DNA of 27,335 nucleotides. Origin: JAWLHK01 sp041690355 [NCBI: bacterium]. GTDB taxonomy: Bacteria; J088; JAWLBW01. Below are positions 16,691-23,790 of the stretch, piece after piece (the stretch's first letter is position 1; each line of letters begins with the position of its first letter). Location of the stretch: assembly GCA_041690355.1 (NCBI GenBank), contig JAWLHK010000033.1, forward strand, positions 1 through 27,335. The letters are read 5' to 3'. The notes under the pieces are model-generated. The model saw only the letters and a list, made by a program, of their open reading frames with translations. It was not told the DNA's origin and did no database searches. A program made the translations under genes and the position numbers.

Positions 16691-16732
16691 CCGATTTTCG
16701 GCCTCGGGACCTTACTGAAAGGCCAAAACCTG

Positions 16733-17431
16733 TCAGACCGAGCAGGCAACCCCGTCGCGCCCGGCGAACCGGTAGCCCCCTTCGGCGCCGGTGACGATGT
16801 AGCGCGGGCGCTCGGGTACGGGCTCGATGGCCCGGCGCAGGCGCAGGGCGAGCATGTGCAGGCGCTTGAGCGAGGGCGGGAGACTGGGTCCCCAGATGCT
16901 CGCGGCAAGCTGCTCGCAGGCGGCGCCGTCGGGGTGCCGGAGCAGGCAGGCGAGAAATTCCCATTGCCGGCCGGTCAAGGTCACCGGCGCTCCACCGCGC
17001 AGGAGCCGCTTCGCGCCGACGTCGATCTCGAGCCAGGCGTCGGCAAAGCGCAGGCGGTCGGCGCCGAAGCGGCGCACCAGATTCCGCAGGCGCGCCGCCA
17101 GTTCCGCCAGAGACGGCGGCTTGGCAAGAAAGTCGTCGGCGCCCCCCGTGAGCGCGGCCACCCGTTCGCGCTCGGTGTCGCGGCCGCTCAGCATGAGTAC
17201 GGGCAGGGTGGCGAAGTCGGGTTCTTTCCGGAGATCCGCCAGCCAGGCAAGCCCCGAAAGATCGCCGAGCATCCAGTCGAGCACGACCGCGTCGGGCCCG
17301 ATACGCGACAGGTCGGCGGGGGCCGGGGCCGTCGTCAGGCAGTGAACGCGGAAGCCGCCGGCGCTAAGCGAGCGGCTGATGGTCGACAGGGTTCGTTCGT
17401 CGTCGTCAATCAACAGTACTTTCGGCTGCAT
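16733..17431 (-). CDS. Orphan OmpR/PhoB-type response regulator
   Basis: Two-component transcription factor of 232 residues. Receiver domain about 1-118: acidic pocket Asp9-Asp11 (LLIDDDE), phospho-acceptor Asp52 (VVLDWMLGDLSG), Ser82 in MLSGRD and Lys104 (FLAKPPS). The winged-helix effector is at about 125-226 (LTGRQWEFLACLLRHPDGA, LKRLHMLALRLRRAI and the terminal YIVTGAEGGYRF wing). All phosphorylation residues are present, yet no histidine kinase is in the window. It is transcribed divergently from the subtilisin-fold gene. Its own promoter (17458-17486) has a perfect palindrome three bases upstream of the -35 box, the expected position for an activator site, so self-activation and control of the divergent gene are plausible. 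Confidence 0.94.
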   Translation of the reverse strand: MQPKVLLIDDDERTLSTISRSLSAGGFRVHCLTTAPAPADLSRIGPDAVVLDWMLGDLSGLAWLADLRKEPDFATLPVLMLSGRDTERERVAALTGGADDFLAKPPSLAELAARLRNLVRRFGADRLRFADAWLEIDVGAKRLLRGGAPVTLTGRQWEFLACLLRHPDGAACEQLAASIWGPSLPPSLKRLHMLALRLRRAIEPVPERPRYIVTGAEGGYRFAGRDGVACSV

Positions 17432-17457
17432 CTCCCGGAAAACTCCCTCAGCCGTAA

Positions 17458-17486
17458 AGCATAGCCCAAAGCGGAAAAAGCGCCAA
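17458..17486 (-). promoter_or_regulatory. Promoter of the response-regulator gene
   Basis: On the minus strand: TTGGCG (17486-17481), 17-bp spacer, TATGCT (17463-17458), about 27 bp from the ATG at 17431. The same TATGCT -10 serves the tRNA cluster. Confidence 0.55.
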
Positions 17487-17489
17487 CCC

Positions 17490-17506
17490 GGTAACGAAAC
17501 GTTACC
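17490..17506. promoter_or_regulatory. Perfect palindrome GGTAACG-AAA-CGTTACC, candidate regulator site
   Basis: A 7-3-7 perfect inverted repeat in the 218-bp gap between divergent genes. It lies three bases upstream of the response-regulator -35 and about 90 bp upstream of the -35 of the subtilisin-fold gene. OmpR-type regulators more often bind direct repeats, so the binding protein is uncertain. Confidence 0.5.
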
Positions 17507-17595
17507 TGTGGATAACTCACAGGTTCACCGTCGCACGCGGAAATGCAGACACCGCAAGCGGTTCAGCGTGGGCCACTTCGCACGGCGGTGGGCGC

Positions 17596-17624
17596 TTGAC
17601 ACCACAGCGCAGCCATGGTTGTAT
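17596..17624 (+). promoter_or_regulatory. Promoter of the subtilisin-fold protein gene
   Basis: Consensus TTGACA (17596-17601), 17-bp spacer, weak -10 TTGTAT (17619-17624). It is followed by a strong ribosome site AAGGAGGG (17636-17643), seven bases before the ATG at 17650. Confidence 0.5.
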
Positions 17625-17649
17625 CACGCCCTTTCAAGGAGGGTTATCC

Positions 17650-20600
17650 ATGCGCGTAGCGTTGTTGTTGAGTGCCGGTCTTCTTGTCATGGGGTCCATG
17701 GCCGAGGCCGATTCGTCGTCCAGTCTGCAATCCGCCGTCGGGTTCGATGAGCGTCTTCTCCTCGAGAGTCTGACCATCGAGCCGGTGGAATTCTTCAGCC
17801 CGCACGTCGGGTCTCTTGCGATTACGGGCCGGGCCTCTGTCGAGGCTGCCGCCGGTGTCGACGGCGATTCGGCGCAGCATGCCTTCGCGCTGCAAGCAGC
17901 CGTGCAGATTTCCGGAGTCGACCCGGTGCAGCCGGTGGTCGATACGGTTCTTGGAACGGCAATGGTCACGCAGAGCGGCCCGGTCGACTTCGGACTCTCC
18001 TGGTCGGGGCTTCCGGGCGGCGCGACGCTCCCCGACGGTGTGTACCGTCTCGATCTCGAGGCCTCGCTGGTGCGCAGCGGCCCCGGCGCGAGCGGCCGCG
18101 TGCTCGATACCGATACCTTCGCAGGCCCGGTCTTCGTGTATGACGCGACGCCGCCCCAGGGCGCGTGGAATGTGGCGGCAGGGGCCTTCCTCAACGTCGA
18201 CCGCCCGCTGCTCGCGGCCACGTACGGCGATGCGCTGGCGGGGATCGATACGGCGAGCCTCCGTATTGAGCTCGATGGCGCCGACGTGACCGCCTCGTTC
18301 GCCGTGAGCGCGGGCGAAGCCGTCTGGACGCCCGCCGCGCCGCTCGCGGAAGGGACCCATACCCTCACGTTTTCGGTCCTGGACCGGGCGGGGAACGAGG
18401 CCGTCGTCACCACCTCGTTCACCATCGACATCACGCCGCCCGCGCTGAGCCTGACGCCGGCCACGGGCACGCAGCTCGCGACCCAGACCCCCGACCTGCG
18501 CGCGGCCTACAGCGACGCGCTGGCGGGGATCGACGCCGGCAGCGTGGCCGTTTCGCTCGATGCGGTCGACGCCACCGCCCGGTTTGCGATTTCGAACAGC
18601 GAAGTTGTCTGGACCCAGGATGCGCCCCTGGCCTACGGCGACCACACCTTCACCGTCTCGGTGGCCGATCGCGCGGGCAACGTCGCGTCGGCCACGGTCG
18701 ACTTCGCCATCGTGGCGCCGTACCGCTACTTCACCCTCGACGGCGGCGAAATCCGCTTCGACGTCGTGAACACCTACTTCCTCGTGAAGCTGGCCGACGG
18801 CGTCTCGCCGGTCGCGGTCGGCGGCGACCTGGCCGCGGCGGGTGCTTCGGCGATCGCGCAGCAGCCCGATCCGTTCGGCTTCTACGAAGTCGGCGTGGCC
18901 GCGGGGAGCTCGGTGGCCGGTCTGCAGGCGGCCGCGAAACTGATTCCCGGTATCGCGAAGGTGCACCCGGTCGTCTCCTGGCCCGACGGACGGGCGACGG
19001 GTACGGCCGACGGCGTCTACGTGAAGTTCGCCGCGGGAACGTCGGATGCCGACGCCCGCGCCCTGCTGGCCCAGGCCGGCGCCGTCGACGTCGCCAATGA
19101 CTGCTGCGAACCGTTCGCCTATCTCGCCGCGGGGAGCCTGACCGATGCGTCGGATGACTTCCTGCTCGCCGACCGCCTGCGCGCGGAGCCCGGCGTGACC
19201 TATGCCGCCCCGGCGCTCGTCATCCGCTATGCGGAATCGGTTGGCGGCGTGCTCGATTCGTCGGTGACGTCGACCCAGGGCTATCTGGCCCAGGCCGGCA
19301 TCACGCAGAGCCGCGCGCTCGTCTACGGTTCTGCCGACTATCTCGTGAGCTATGAGGCGGCCCCCATCGGCCTGCTCAGCACGGGGGTGCAGCATGCGCA
19401 GCCCGGTCTCGCGGGCCGGCTGCTCGACGGCTACAGCGCCTTCGGCGATACGGCGGACCTGACCGGAACCGACCACGTCGAAAACAGCCTCGGTACGGCC
19501 ATGGCCGGCGTGCTCGCGGCCAACTGGGGCACGTACGGACTCGAAGGGGTGACCAAGGATTCGCCGCTCGTGCCCGCCAAGGTGCGCCAGTACAGCTGCG
19601 GCGAGATTTCGGGCGCCTGCTTCTGGGTCGCTTCGGACCGCGGCATCAAGCAGGGGGCCAAGACGGTGCTCGACAGCGGCGCCCGCGTGCTGCTGTTCGA
19701 CTCGCGCTTCGCCGAGTATCTGCCGCAGACCATCGCCTACCTGAACGCCGCGCTGCCCGCCGCCGCCGACAACCGCGGCGCCGTGGCCGTGTTCCCCATG
19801 GGCGACGAGAAGCATGAGCTGTATCCGTACCGCGCGCCCACGCCGCTGCACATTGCGAACGCGGCCTTCGTGACGGCCATCGACGAGAACGATCGCATTC
19901 TCGAGCGCGCCAACGTGCACGATCGGGATGCGGCGCCGACGACGATCAACTACGCCGCGCCGGGCAGCCCGGTTCTGACGCTCGATCCCGTCGGGGCTGC
20001 CGGCGCCGCCGCCGGCGACACGGCCGTCTGGCAGGGGACGCCGATGGCCGCGGCCATCTTCGCGGGGAGCACGGCGCTCTCGTTCCTCATCGACGACGGC
20101 CTCACGGCGCAGGAGATTCTCGACATCTACCACCAGACCGGCACCCTGAGCGTCGAGGAGATCGAGCGGTCGCCGCTCTTCAAGTTCTTCCTCTGGAAGC
20201 TGACGCTCCTGCACGCCAACACGCTGGTCGAAGAGAACCTGTGCCTGAGCACCGACGCGAGTCCGGCGTACGGCTACATCCACCGTGCGACGCTTGCCGG
20301 GAACCTGATGACACTTCCGCTGCCGCCGAACGTCCGGCTCACCGTCCAGGGAAGCCACACGAGCACGCTCGCGGGGTATACCCTGTACAAGGAGAAGCCC
20401 GGAGTCGGGAATCCTGGCCAGCCGCGGCCGCTCTGCGCGCAATTCAGCTGGACGGGGAATACCTACGTCTTCCTGCTCCCGCTCGACAAGCGCGTCGTCC
20501 GCTTCACCCCGTCGACCGCTGACATCGTGAAGGTGCGTGCCGGGATCCGGCGTGGGATGAACCAGACCGAGGCCGACCTTCTGGGTGTCCCCCGCAATGA

Positions 20601-21105
20601 CTATTTCGCGTATGAAAGCGACGGTCTCGGGGTCTACTACGAAGCCAAGCCGTACTCTGTCTTCGGTACGCAGCAGCCGTACAGCGCGCCGGCATACCTG
20701 CACATGAAGAACCTGGCGGGGGCCGAGCTCGACGTGGCGCCGTCGTTCCTGCGGGTCTGCGCGCGGCAGTGCTTCCTCTTCCTCTGCCGCACGAAGTGCT
20801 CGCCGGGGGTGTCGGTTCTCGATACGCCGGACGGGGACCTGACCGAGGCGCAGGTTGCCCTGAAACACGCGGTGCTGGCCAACGAATCGCTGGCCTACGA
20901 GTACCGCCGGCTTGAAGCGGATTTCGATCCGAACGATCCGGGCTTTGACGAGCGTATCCTGACTCAGGATGAAGCCGAGCGGCTCGAGGCGTTCCGCGTC
21001 GAACTGAGCGCCTCGGTCGGGGCCGACCTGCTGCTCAGCGCCGTCGGCTTCTTCGACAATCCGCTGGACCGCGTCGGCGCGACCTACGCCGACCTGATGC
21101 ACTGA
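17650..21105 (+). CDS. Secreted subtilisin-fold protein lacking the catalytic residues (pseudo-subtilase)
   Basis: A 1151-residue secreted protein. The ATG at 17650 was chosen for its strong ribosome site and the signal peptide MRVALLLSAGLLVMGSMAEA. Regions: beta-sandwich about 37-165; two bacterial Ig-like domains 166-358, each with GDALAGID and DRAGN; two propeptide-like alpha/beta segments 358-535 (TYFLVKLADG..., GVYVKFAAGTSDADARALL...); subtilase-like domain about 545-840; unrecognised C-terminal region 840-1151, Cys-rich near 1035-1055 (CARQCFLFLCRTKC). The subtilase fold is recognisable from IGLLSTGVQHAQPGL, SLGTAMAGVLAANWGTYGLEGV, VTAID, INYAAPGSPVLTL and GTPMAAAIFAGSTAL. However, the active-site positions read Ser577 (for Asp), Leu614 (for His), Asp719 (for the oxyanion Asn) and Pro798 (for Ser). 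Proteolysis is therefore unlikely; a binding, chaperone or decoy role is conceivable. A terminator follows directly. Confidence 0.85.
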   Translation: MRVALLLSAGLLVMGSMAEADSSSSLQSAVGFDERLLLESLTIEPVEFFSPHVGSLAITGRASVEAAAGVDGDSAQHAFALQAAVQISGVDPVQPVVDTVLGTAMVTQSGPVDFGLSWSGLPGGATLPDGVYRLDLEASLVRSGPGASGRVLDTDTFAGPVFVYDATPPQGAWNVAAGAFLNVDRPLLAATYGDALAGIDTASLRIELDGADVTASFAVSAGEAVWTPAAPLAEGTHTLTFSVLDRAGNEAVVTTSFTIDITPPALSLTPATGTQLATQTPDLRAAYSDALAGIDAGSVAVSLDAVDATARFAISNSEVVWTQDAPLAYGDHTFTVSVADRAGNVASATVDFAIVAPYRYFTLDGGEIRFDVVNTYFLVKLADGVSPVAVGGDLAAAGASAIAQQPDPFGFYEVGVAAGSSVAGLQAAAKLIPGIAKVHPVVSWPDGRATGTADGVYVKFAAGTSDADARALLAQAGAVDVANDCCEPFAYLAAGSLTDASDDFLLADRLRAEPGVTYAAPALVIRYAESVGGVLDSSVTSTQGYLAQAGITQSRALVYGSADYLVSYEAAPIGLLSTGVQHAQPGLAGRLLDGYSAFGDTADLTGTDHVENSLGTAMAGVLAANWGTYGLEGVTKDSPLVPAKVRQYSCGEISGACFWVASDRGIKQGAKTVLDSGARVLLFDSRFAEYLPQTIAYLNAALPAAADNRGAVAVFPMGDEKHELYPYRAPTPLHIANAAFVTAIDENDRILERANVHDRDAAPTTINYAAPGSPVLTLDPVGAAGAAAGDTAVWQGTPMAAAIFAGSTALSFLIDDGLTAQEILDIYHQTGTLSVEEIERSPLFKFFLWKLTLLHANTLVEENLCLSTDASPAYGYIHRATLAGNLMTLPLPPNVRLTVQGSHTSTLAGYTLYKEKPGVGNPGQPRPLCAQFSWTGNTYVFLLPLDKRVVRFTPSTADIVKVRAGIRRGMNQTEADLLGVPRNDYFAYESDGLGVYYEAKPYSVFGTQQPYSAPAYLHMKNLAGAELDVAPSFLRVCARQCFLFLCRTKCSPGVSVLDTPDGDLTEAQVALKHAVLANESLAYEYRRLEADFDPNDPGFDERILTQDEAERLEAFRVELSASVGADLLLSAVGFFDNPLDRVGATYADLMH

Positions 21106-21112
21106 CCCTTAC

Positions 21113-21144
21113 AACGGGGCGCCGAAAGGCGCCCCGTTTGTTTT
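21113..21144 (+). terminator. Rho-independent terminator after the subtilisin-fold gene
   Basis: Perfect 11-bp stem AACGGGGCGCC / GGCGCCCCGTT with GAAA tetraloop, followed by TTTGTTTT. It starts seven bases after the stop codon. Confidence 0.93.
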
Positions 21145-21190
21145 CGGGGACAGGGCGCTGAAAAGCGGACTGTCAACTGGGACTGTACTG

Positions 21191-21225
21191 CCGACTGGCG
21201 ACTGCCGACTGACGACTGAAGACTT
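21191..21225. repeat. Heptanucleotide array, CCGACTG type (5 units)
   Basis: 7-mers CCGACTG, GCGACTG, CCGACTG, ACGACTG, AAGACTT, preceded by degenerate ACTG-containing units from about 21169. It ends at the first base of the pncA stop codon (minus strand). Confidence 0.8.
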
Positions 21226-21845
21226 CAGCGTCGCCCCGCCATCACCGCCTCCGCCTGCACGATCCCCACTCCCGCCTCCTGCAGCCGCTGGCGCACGGCC
21301 GGGAACCCCGCGACGCCGATGGCCCGCGTGGCGTCCTCGATGAGCGTCGCCTCGAAGCCGAGCCCGACGGCATCGTGCAGGGAATAGTTCACGCAGAAAT
21401 CCGCCGCCAGGCCGACGAAGTAAACGTGGTCGACGCCGCGCCCGCGCAGGTAGCCGGCGAGTCCGCTCGCCTTGCGGTGCTCGTTGTCGAAGAACGTGCT
21501 GTAGCTGTCAATCTCCCGATCGGTCCCTTTGCGGATGATCGCTTCCACCCGCTTCGTGACCAGCTGGGGCGACAGCGCCGCGCCGGGGGAATCCTGCACG
21601 CAGTGATCCGGCCAGAGAATCTGCTCCGATCCGAAGAGCGGAATGCGGTCGCCCGGCTTCTTCCCGGGATGGTTCGAGGCAAAGCTGACGTGATCCTGCG
21701 GATGCCAGTCCTGGGTCGCAACGACGAGCGGAAAACACTCCTGCAGCCGGTTCACGAGGGGAATGATCTCGTCGCCATGCGGAACGGGGAGGGCGCCGCC
21801 GGGGAGAAAATCCGGCTGGATATCGGTGACTATGAGCGCGTCCAT
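21225..21845 (-). CDS. pncA: Nicotinamidase
   Basis: Hydrolyses nicotinamide to nicotinate in the NAD salvage pathway; cytoplasmic, 206 residues. The isochorismatase-like catalytic triad is complete: Asp8 (IVTDIQPDF), Lys106 (IIRKGTD) and Cys151 (ADFCVN), with the cis-peptide region LAADFCV. Metal ligands are visible as Asp46, His48, His52 (TQDWHPQDHVSF) and His81 (WPDHCVQ). The start lies 16 bases inside the 3' end of pncB, so the two are co-transcribed and supply successive steps: nicotinamide to nicotinate to nicotinate mononucleotide. A heptamer array abuts its stop codon. Confidence 0.96.
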   Translation of the reverse strand: MDALIVTDIQPDFLPGGALPVPHGDEIIPLVNRLQECFPLVVATQDWHPQDHVSFASNHPGKKPGDRIPLFGSEQILWPDHCVQDSPGAALSPQLVTKRVEAIIRKGTDREIDSYSTFFDNEHRKASGLAGYLRGRGVDHVYFVGLAADFCVNYSLHDAVGLGFEATLIEDATRAIGVAGFPAVRQRLQEAGVGIVQAEAVMAGRR

Positions 21846-23281
21846 GCCGACCTGTGCTTTTCGATGAGGGCCCCCCGCAGGCGGTGCAGTTCGCGGCTGA
21901 GCCCGAGCGGATACGGCTGCGGTTCGGTCAGGGTGCGGTGCGGGGCGGGCAGGCTCGCCAGCCGCGCCCGCGCGTAGGCGGCGATCTGCGGCAACGGGCG
22001 CGGCGCGTCGGTTCGCCGCCCCTCGCGCATCACGGGACGCAGCAGCGGCTCGAGCGACACATCGCGCAGTGGGCGGATAGCCTCTCCGGTGCGCAGATCG
22101 AGCATCTCGCCGGGGGCCCCCTCGGTGGCGAGCCCGATGACGTCGCCGGCGAATTCCCCCCGATCGGTGTGCAGGCGGTAGACCTGCTTGATTCCAGGCA
22201 GGGTGATCTTCTCCGGGGTCTCCGACAGCTTCAGGCGCGGCTCGCCGTCGGCCATCGCCAGCTTGTAGACCCCGTCGAGGGCCGCGTCGGGCCGGCCGGT
22301 CGTTAGCCGAGTCCCCACGCCGAAGATGTCGATGGGGGCCCCCTGCGCCAGCAGATCGCGGATGACGAACTCGTCGAGCTGGTTCGAAGCGACGAGCTTC
22401 ACGTCGCGGAATCCGGCGTCGTCAAGCATGCGCCGCGCGGCGTGGGCGAGGGCGCCCAGATCGCCGCTGTCGAGGCGGATCGCCCGCATCCGATGCCCCT
22501 GCGCGGCAAGCTCGCGGGCGACCGTGATCGCGTTCGGGACGCCGCTCTCGAGCGTGCTGTAGGTGTCGACGAGCAGAATGCAGCGGTCGGGGTACGCGGC
22601 GGCGAATGCGCGGAAGGCGCTCAGCTCGTCGGGATGGCTCTCGATGTAGGAGTGCGCCATGGTTCCGGCCGCCGGCACGTCGAACGCAAACGCGGCGTAG
22701 ACGTTCGAGGTGCTGTCGAAGCCGCCGACGATGGCGGCCCGCGCCGCCTGGATGGCCCCGAGCCCCTGTCCTCGCCGCAGCCCGAACTCGCTGCAGACCC
22801 GGTCACCGGACACCGAGCGGATGCGCGCCGCCTTGGTGGCGATGAGCGATTCGAAGTTGAGGAAATTGAGCAGCATCGACTCTACCAGCTGCGCCTCGAG
22901 CATCCCCCCGTCGACGCGCACGATGGGCTCGAAGGGGAACACGGGTTCACCCTCGGGGTGCGCATAGACATCCCCACGGAAGCGGAAGGTTTCCAGGTAC
23001 GCCAGAAAGTCGGGGCGGAACCCGTTGCGCTCAAGCCACCCGAGGGCCTCGGGGCCGAAGCGCAGGTCGGCCAGGGCGTCGAGCAGCGTCTCGAGGCCGG
23101 CGAAGAGGGTGAATCCGCCGCCGAAAGGGTTCTTGCGGAAGTGATAGTCGAAGGCCGCGCGGGCCTCGTGCCGCCCTTCGCGGAAGTAGGCCTGCGCCAT
23201 GGTGAGCTCGTAGAGATCGGCGTAGAGCCCGATGTTGTCGTCCAGCAGATTCACGATGGGTACCGCGTCTGCGGCCACCAT
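21830..23281 (-). CDS. pncB: Nicotinate phosphoribosyltransferase
   Basis: Converts nicotinate and PRPP to nicotinate mononucleotide, coupled to ATP hydrolysis, in the Preiss-Handler branch of NAD synthesis. The product is 483 residues, within the bacterial range. Family motifs: LYADLYELTMAQAYF near the N-terminus, AAFDYHFRKNPF, VESMLLNFLNFESLIATKAARI, EFGLRRGQG, FDSTSNV, GTMAHSYI (the His that is phosphorylated in characterised enzymes), LLVDTYSTLESGVPNAI, RAIRLDSGDLG and IDIFGVGTRL. The start was taken at the ATG 23281; no strong ribosome site is visible, and a slightly different start cannot be excluded. It overlaps pncA by 16 bases. Confidence 0.96.
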   Translation of the reverse strand: MVAADAVPIVNLLDDNIGLYADLYELTMAQAYFREGRHEARAAFDYHFRKNPFGGGFTLFAGLETLLDALADLRFGPEALGWLERNGFRPDFLAYLETFRFRGDVYAHPEGEPVFPFEPIVRVDGGMLEAQLVESMLLNFLNFESLIATKAARIRSVSGDRVCSEFGLRRGQGLGAIQAARAAIVGGFDSTSNVYAAFAFDVPAAGTMAHSYIESHPDELSAFRAFAAAYPDRCILLVDTYSTLESGVPNAITVARELAAQGHRMRAIRLDSGDLGALAHAARRMLDDAGFRDVKLVASNQLDEFVIRDLLAQGAPIDIFGVGTRLTTGRPDAALDGVYKLAMADGEPRLKLSETPEKITLPGIKQVYRLHTDRGEFAGDVIGLATEGAPGEMLDLRTGEAIRPLRDVSLEPLLRPVMREGRRTDAPRPLPQIAAYARARLASLPAPHRTLTEPQPYPLGLSRELHRLRGALIEKHRSAWTRS

Positions 23282-23333
23282 ACCATCGCGCCCGGCGCCT
23301 CACCATCTTGGCGCCACCGCTCGGCGGGCGCTC

Positions 23334-23369
23334 ATGGAGTGACGAATGGACGAATGACGAATGACGAAT
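23334..23369. repeat. Heptanucleotide array, GACGAAT type
   Basis: Four GACGAAT units (23341, 23349, 23356, 23363), the first separated from the second by one extra base, preceded by a degenerate unit. Lies in the gap upstream of pncB. Confidence 0.82.
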
Positions 23370-23396
23370 TCGCGGCAAGGGCGTGGGAACCCTCTT

Positions 23397-23431
23397 CAGC
23401 GCTCAGCGCTCGGCGCTCGGCGCTTGGTGCT
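23397..23431. repeat. Heptanucleotide array, CAGCGCT/CGGCGCT type (5 units)
   Basis: 7-mers CAGCGCT twice, CGGCGCT twice, TGGTGCT. Same family as 2499-2526. Confidence 0.82.
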
Positions 23432-23437
23432 TTGCCT

Positions 23438-23458
23438 GTGACGAGTGACGAATGATCA
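23438..23458. repeat. Heptanucleotide array, GTGACGA type (3 units)
   Basis: GTGACGA twice then ATGATCA. The following stretch 23459-23726 has no gene I can support. Short open frames exist on both strands, but none resembles a known protein. Confidence 0.6.
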
Positions 23459-23726
23459 GGGACTTGGGGACAGTCTATTCCGCTCGCCCTGAGGAGGCGG
23501 AACTGGGGAATCGAAAATTCCAATTTCCCTCAGCGTTCGCGAGGATGCCCACCCCGGCGTCTCGAAGGGCCAGCAGGCCATGGATGCGTGCTCGAAGGCA
23601 TGGTGGCGCCGGTGCACAGGTCCTTGAGAAAGTGCTGACCGATACGCTGGCCCTTCGACAGGGCGAACGGACGAAGTAAGAACGCCAGAAGAAGACCACT
23701 GAAGGAAGGCTGGAAACGGAACACGG

Positions 23727-23764
23727 AAAACAAAACGGGGAACCGGCCGTGACCGGTTCCCCGT
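23727..23764 (-). terminator. Rho-independent terminator after the thiolase gene
   Basis: On the minus strand a perfect 12-bp stem ACGGGGAACCGG / CCGGTTCCCCGT with a 6-nt loop, followed by TTTTGTTTT. It begins 26 bases past the thiolase stop. Confidence 0.93.
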
Positions 23765-23790
23765 GTGGAATCAAAGTGCAGATGCAGGTC

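Noticed and set aside
17507-17515. DnaA-box-like TGTGGATAA, possible replication origin
   Set aside because: A single box with no cluster, no AT-rich unwinding region and no dnaA/dnaN/gyrB nearby.
17644-21102. 1152-residue open frame on the minus strand
   Set aside because: It mirrors the secreted protein gene in a GC-rich stretch, is rich in Arg/Gly/Asp, has no domain, start signal or signal peptide, and the plus strand has clear gene signals.
23452-23679. Small ORF of 75 residues after the heptamer arrays
   Set aside because: No ribosome site, composition like random GC-rich DNA and no recognisable motif; may be a remnant but cannot be supported.
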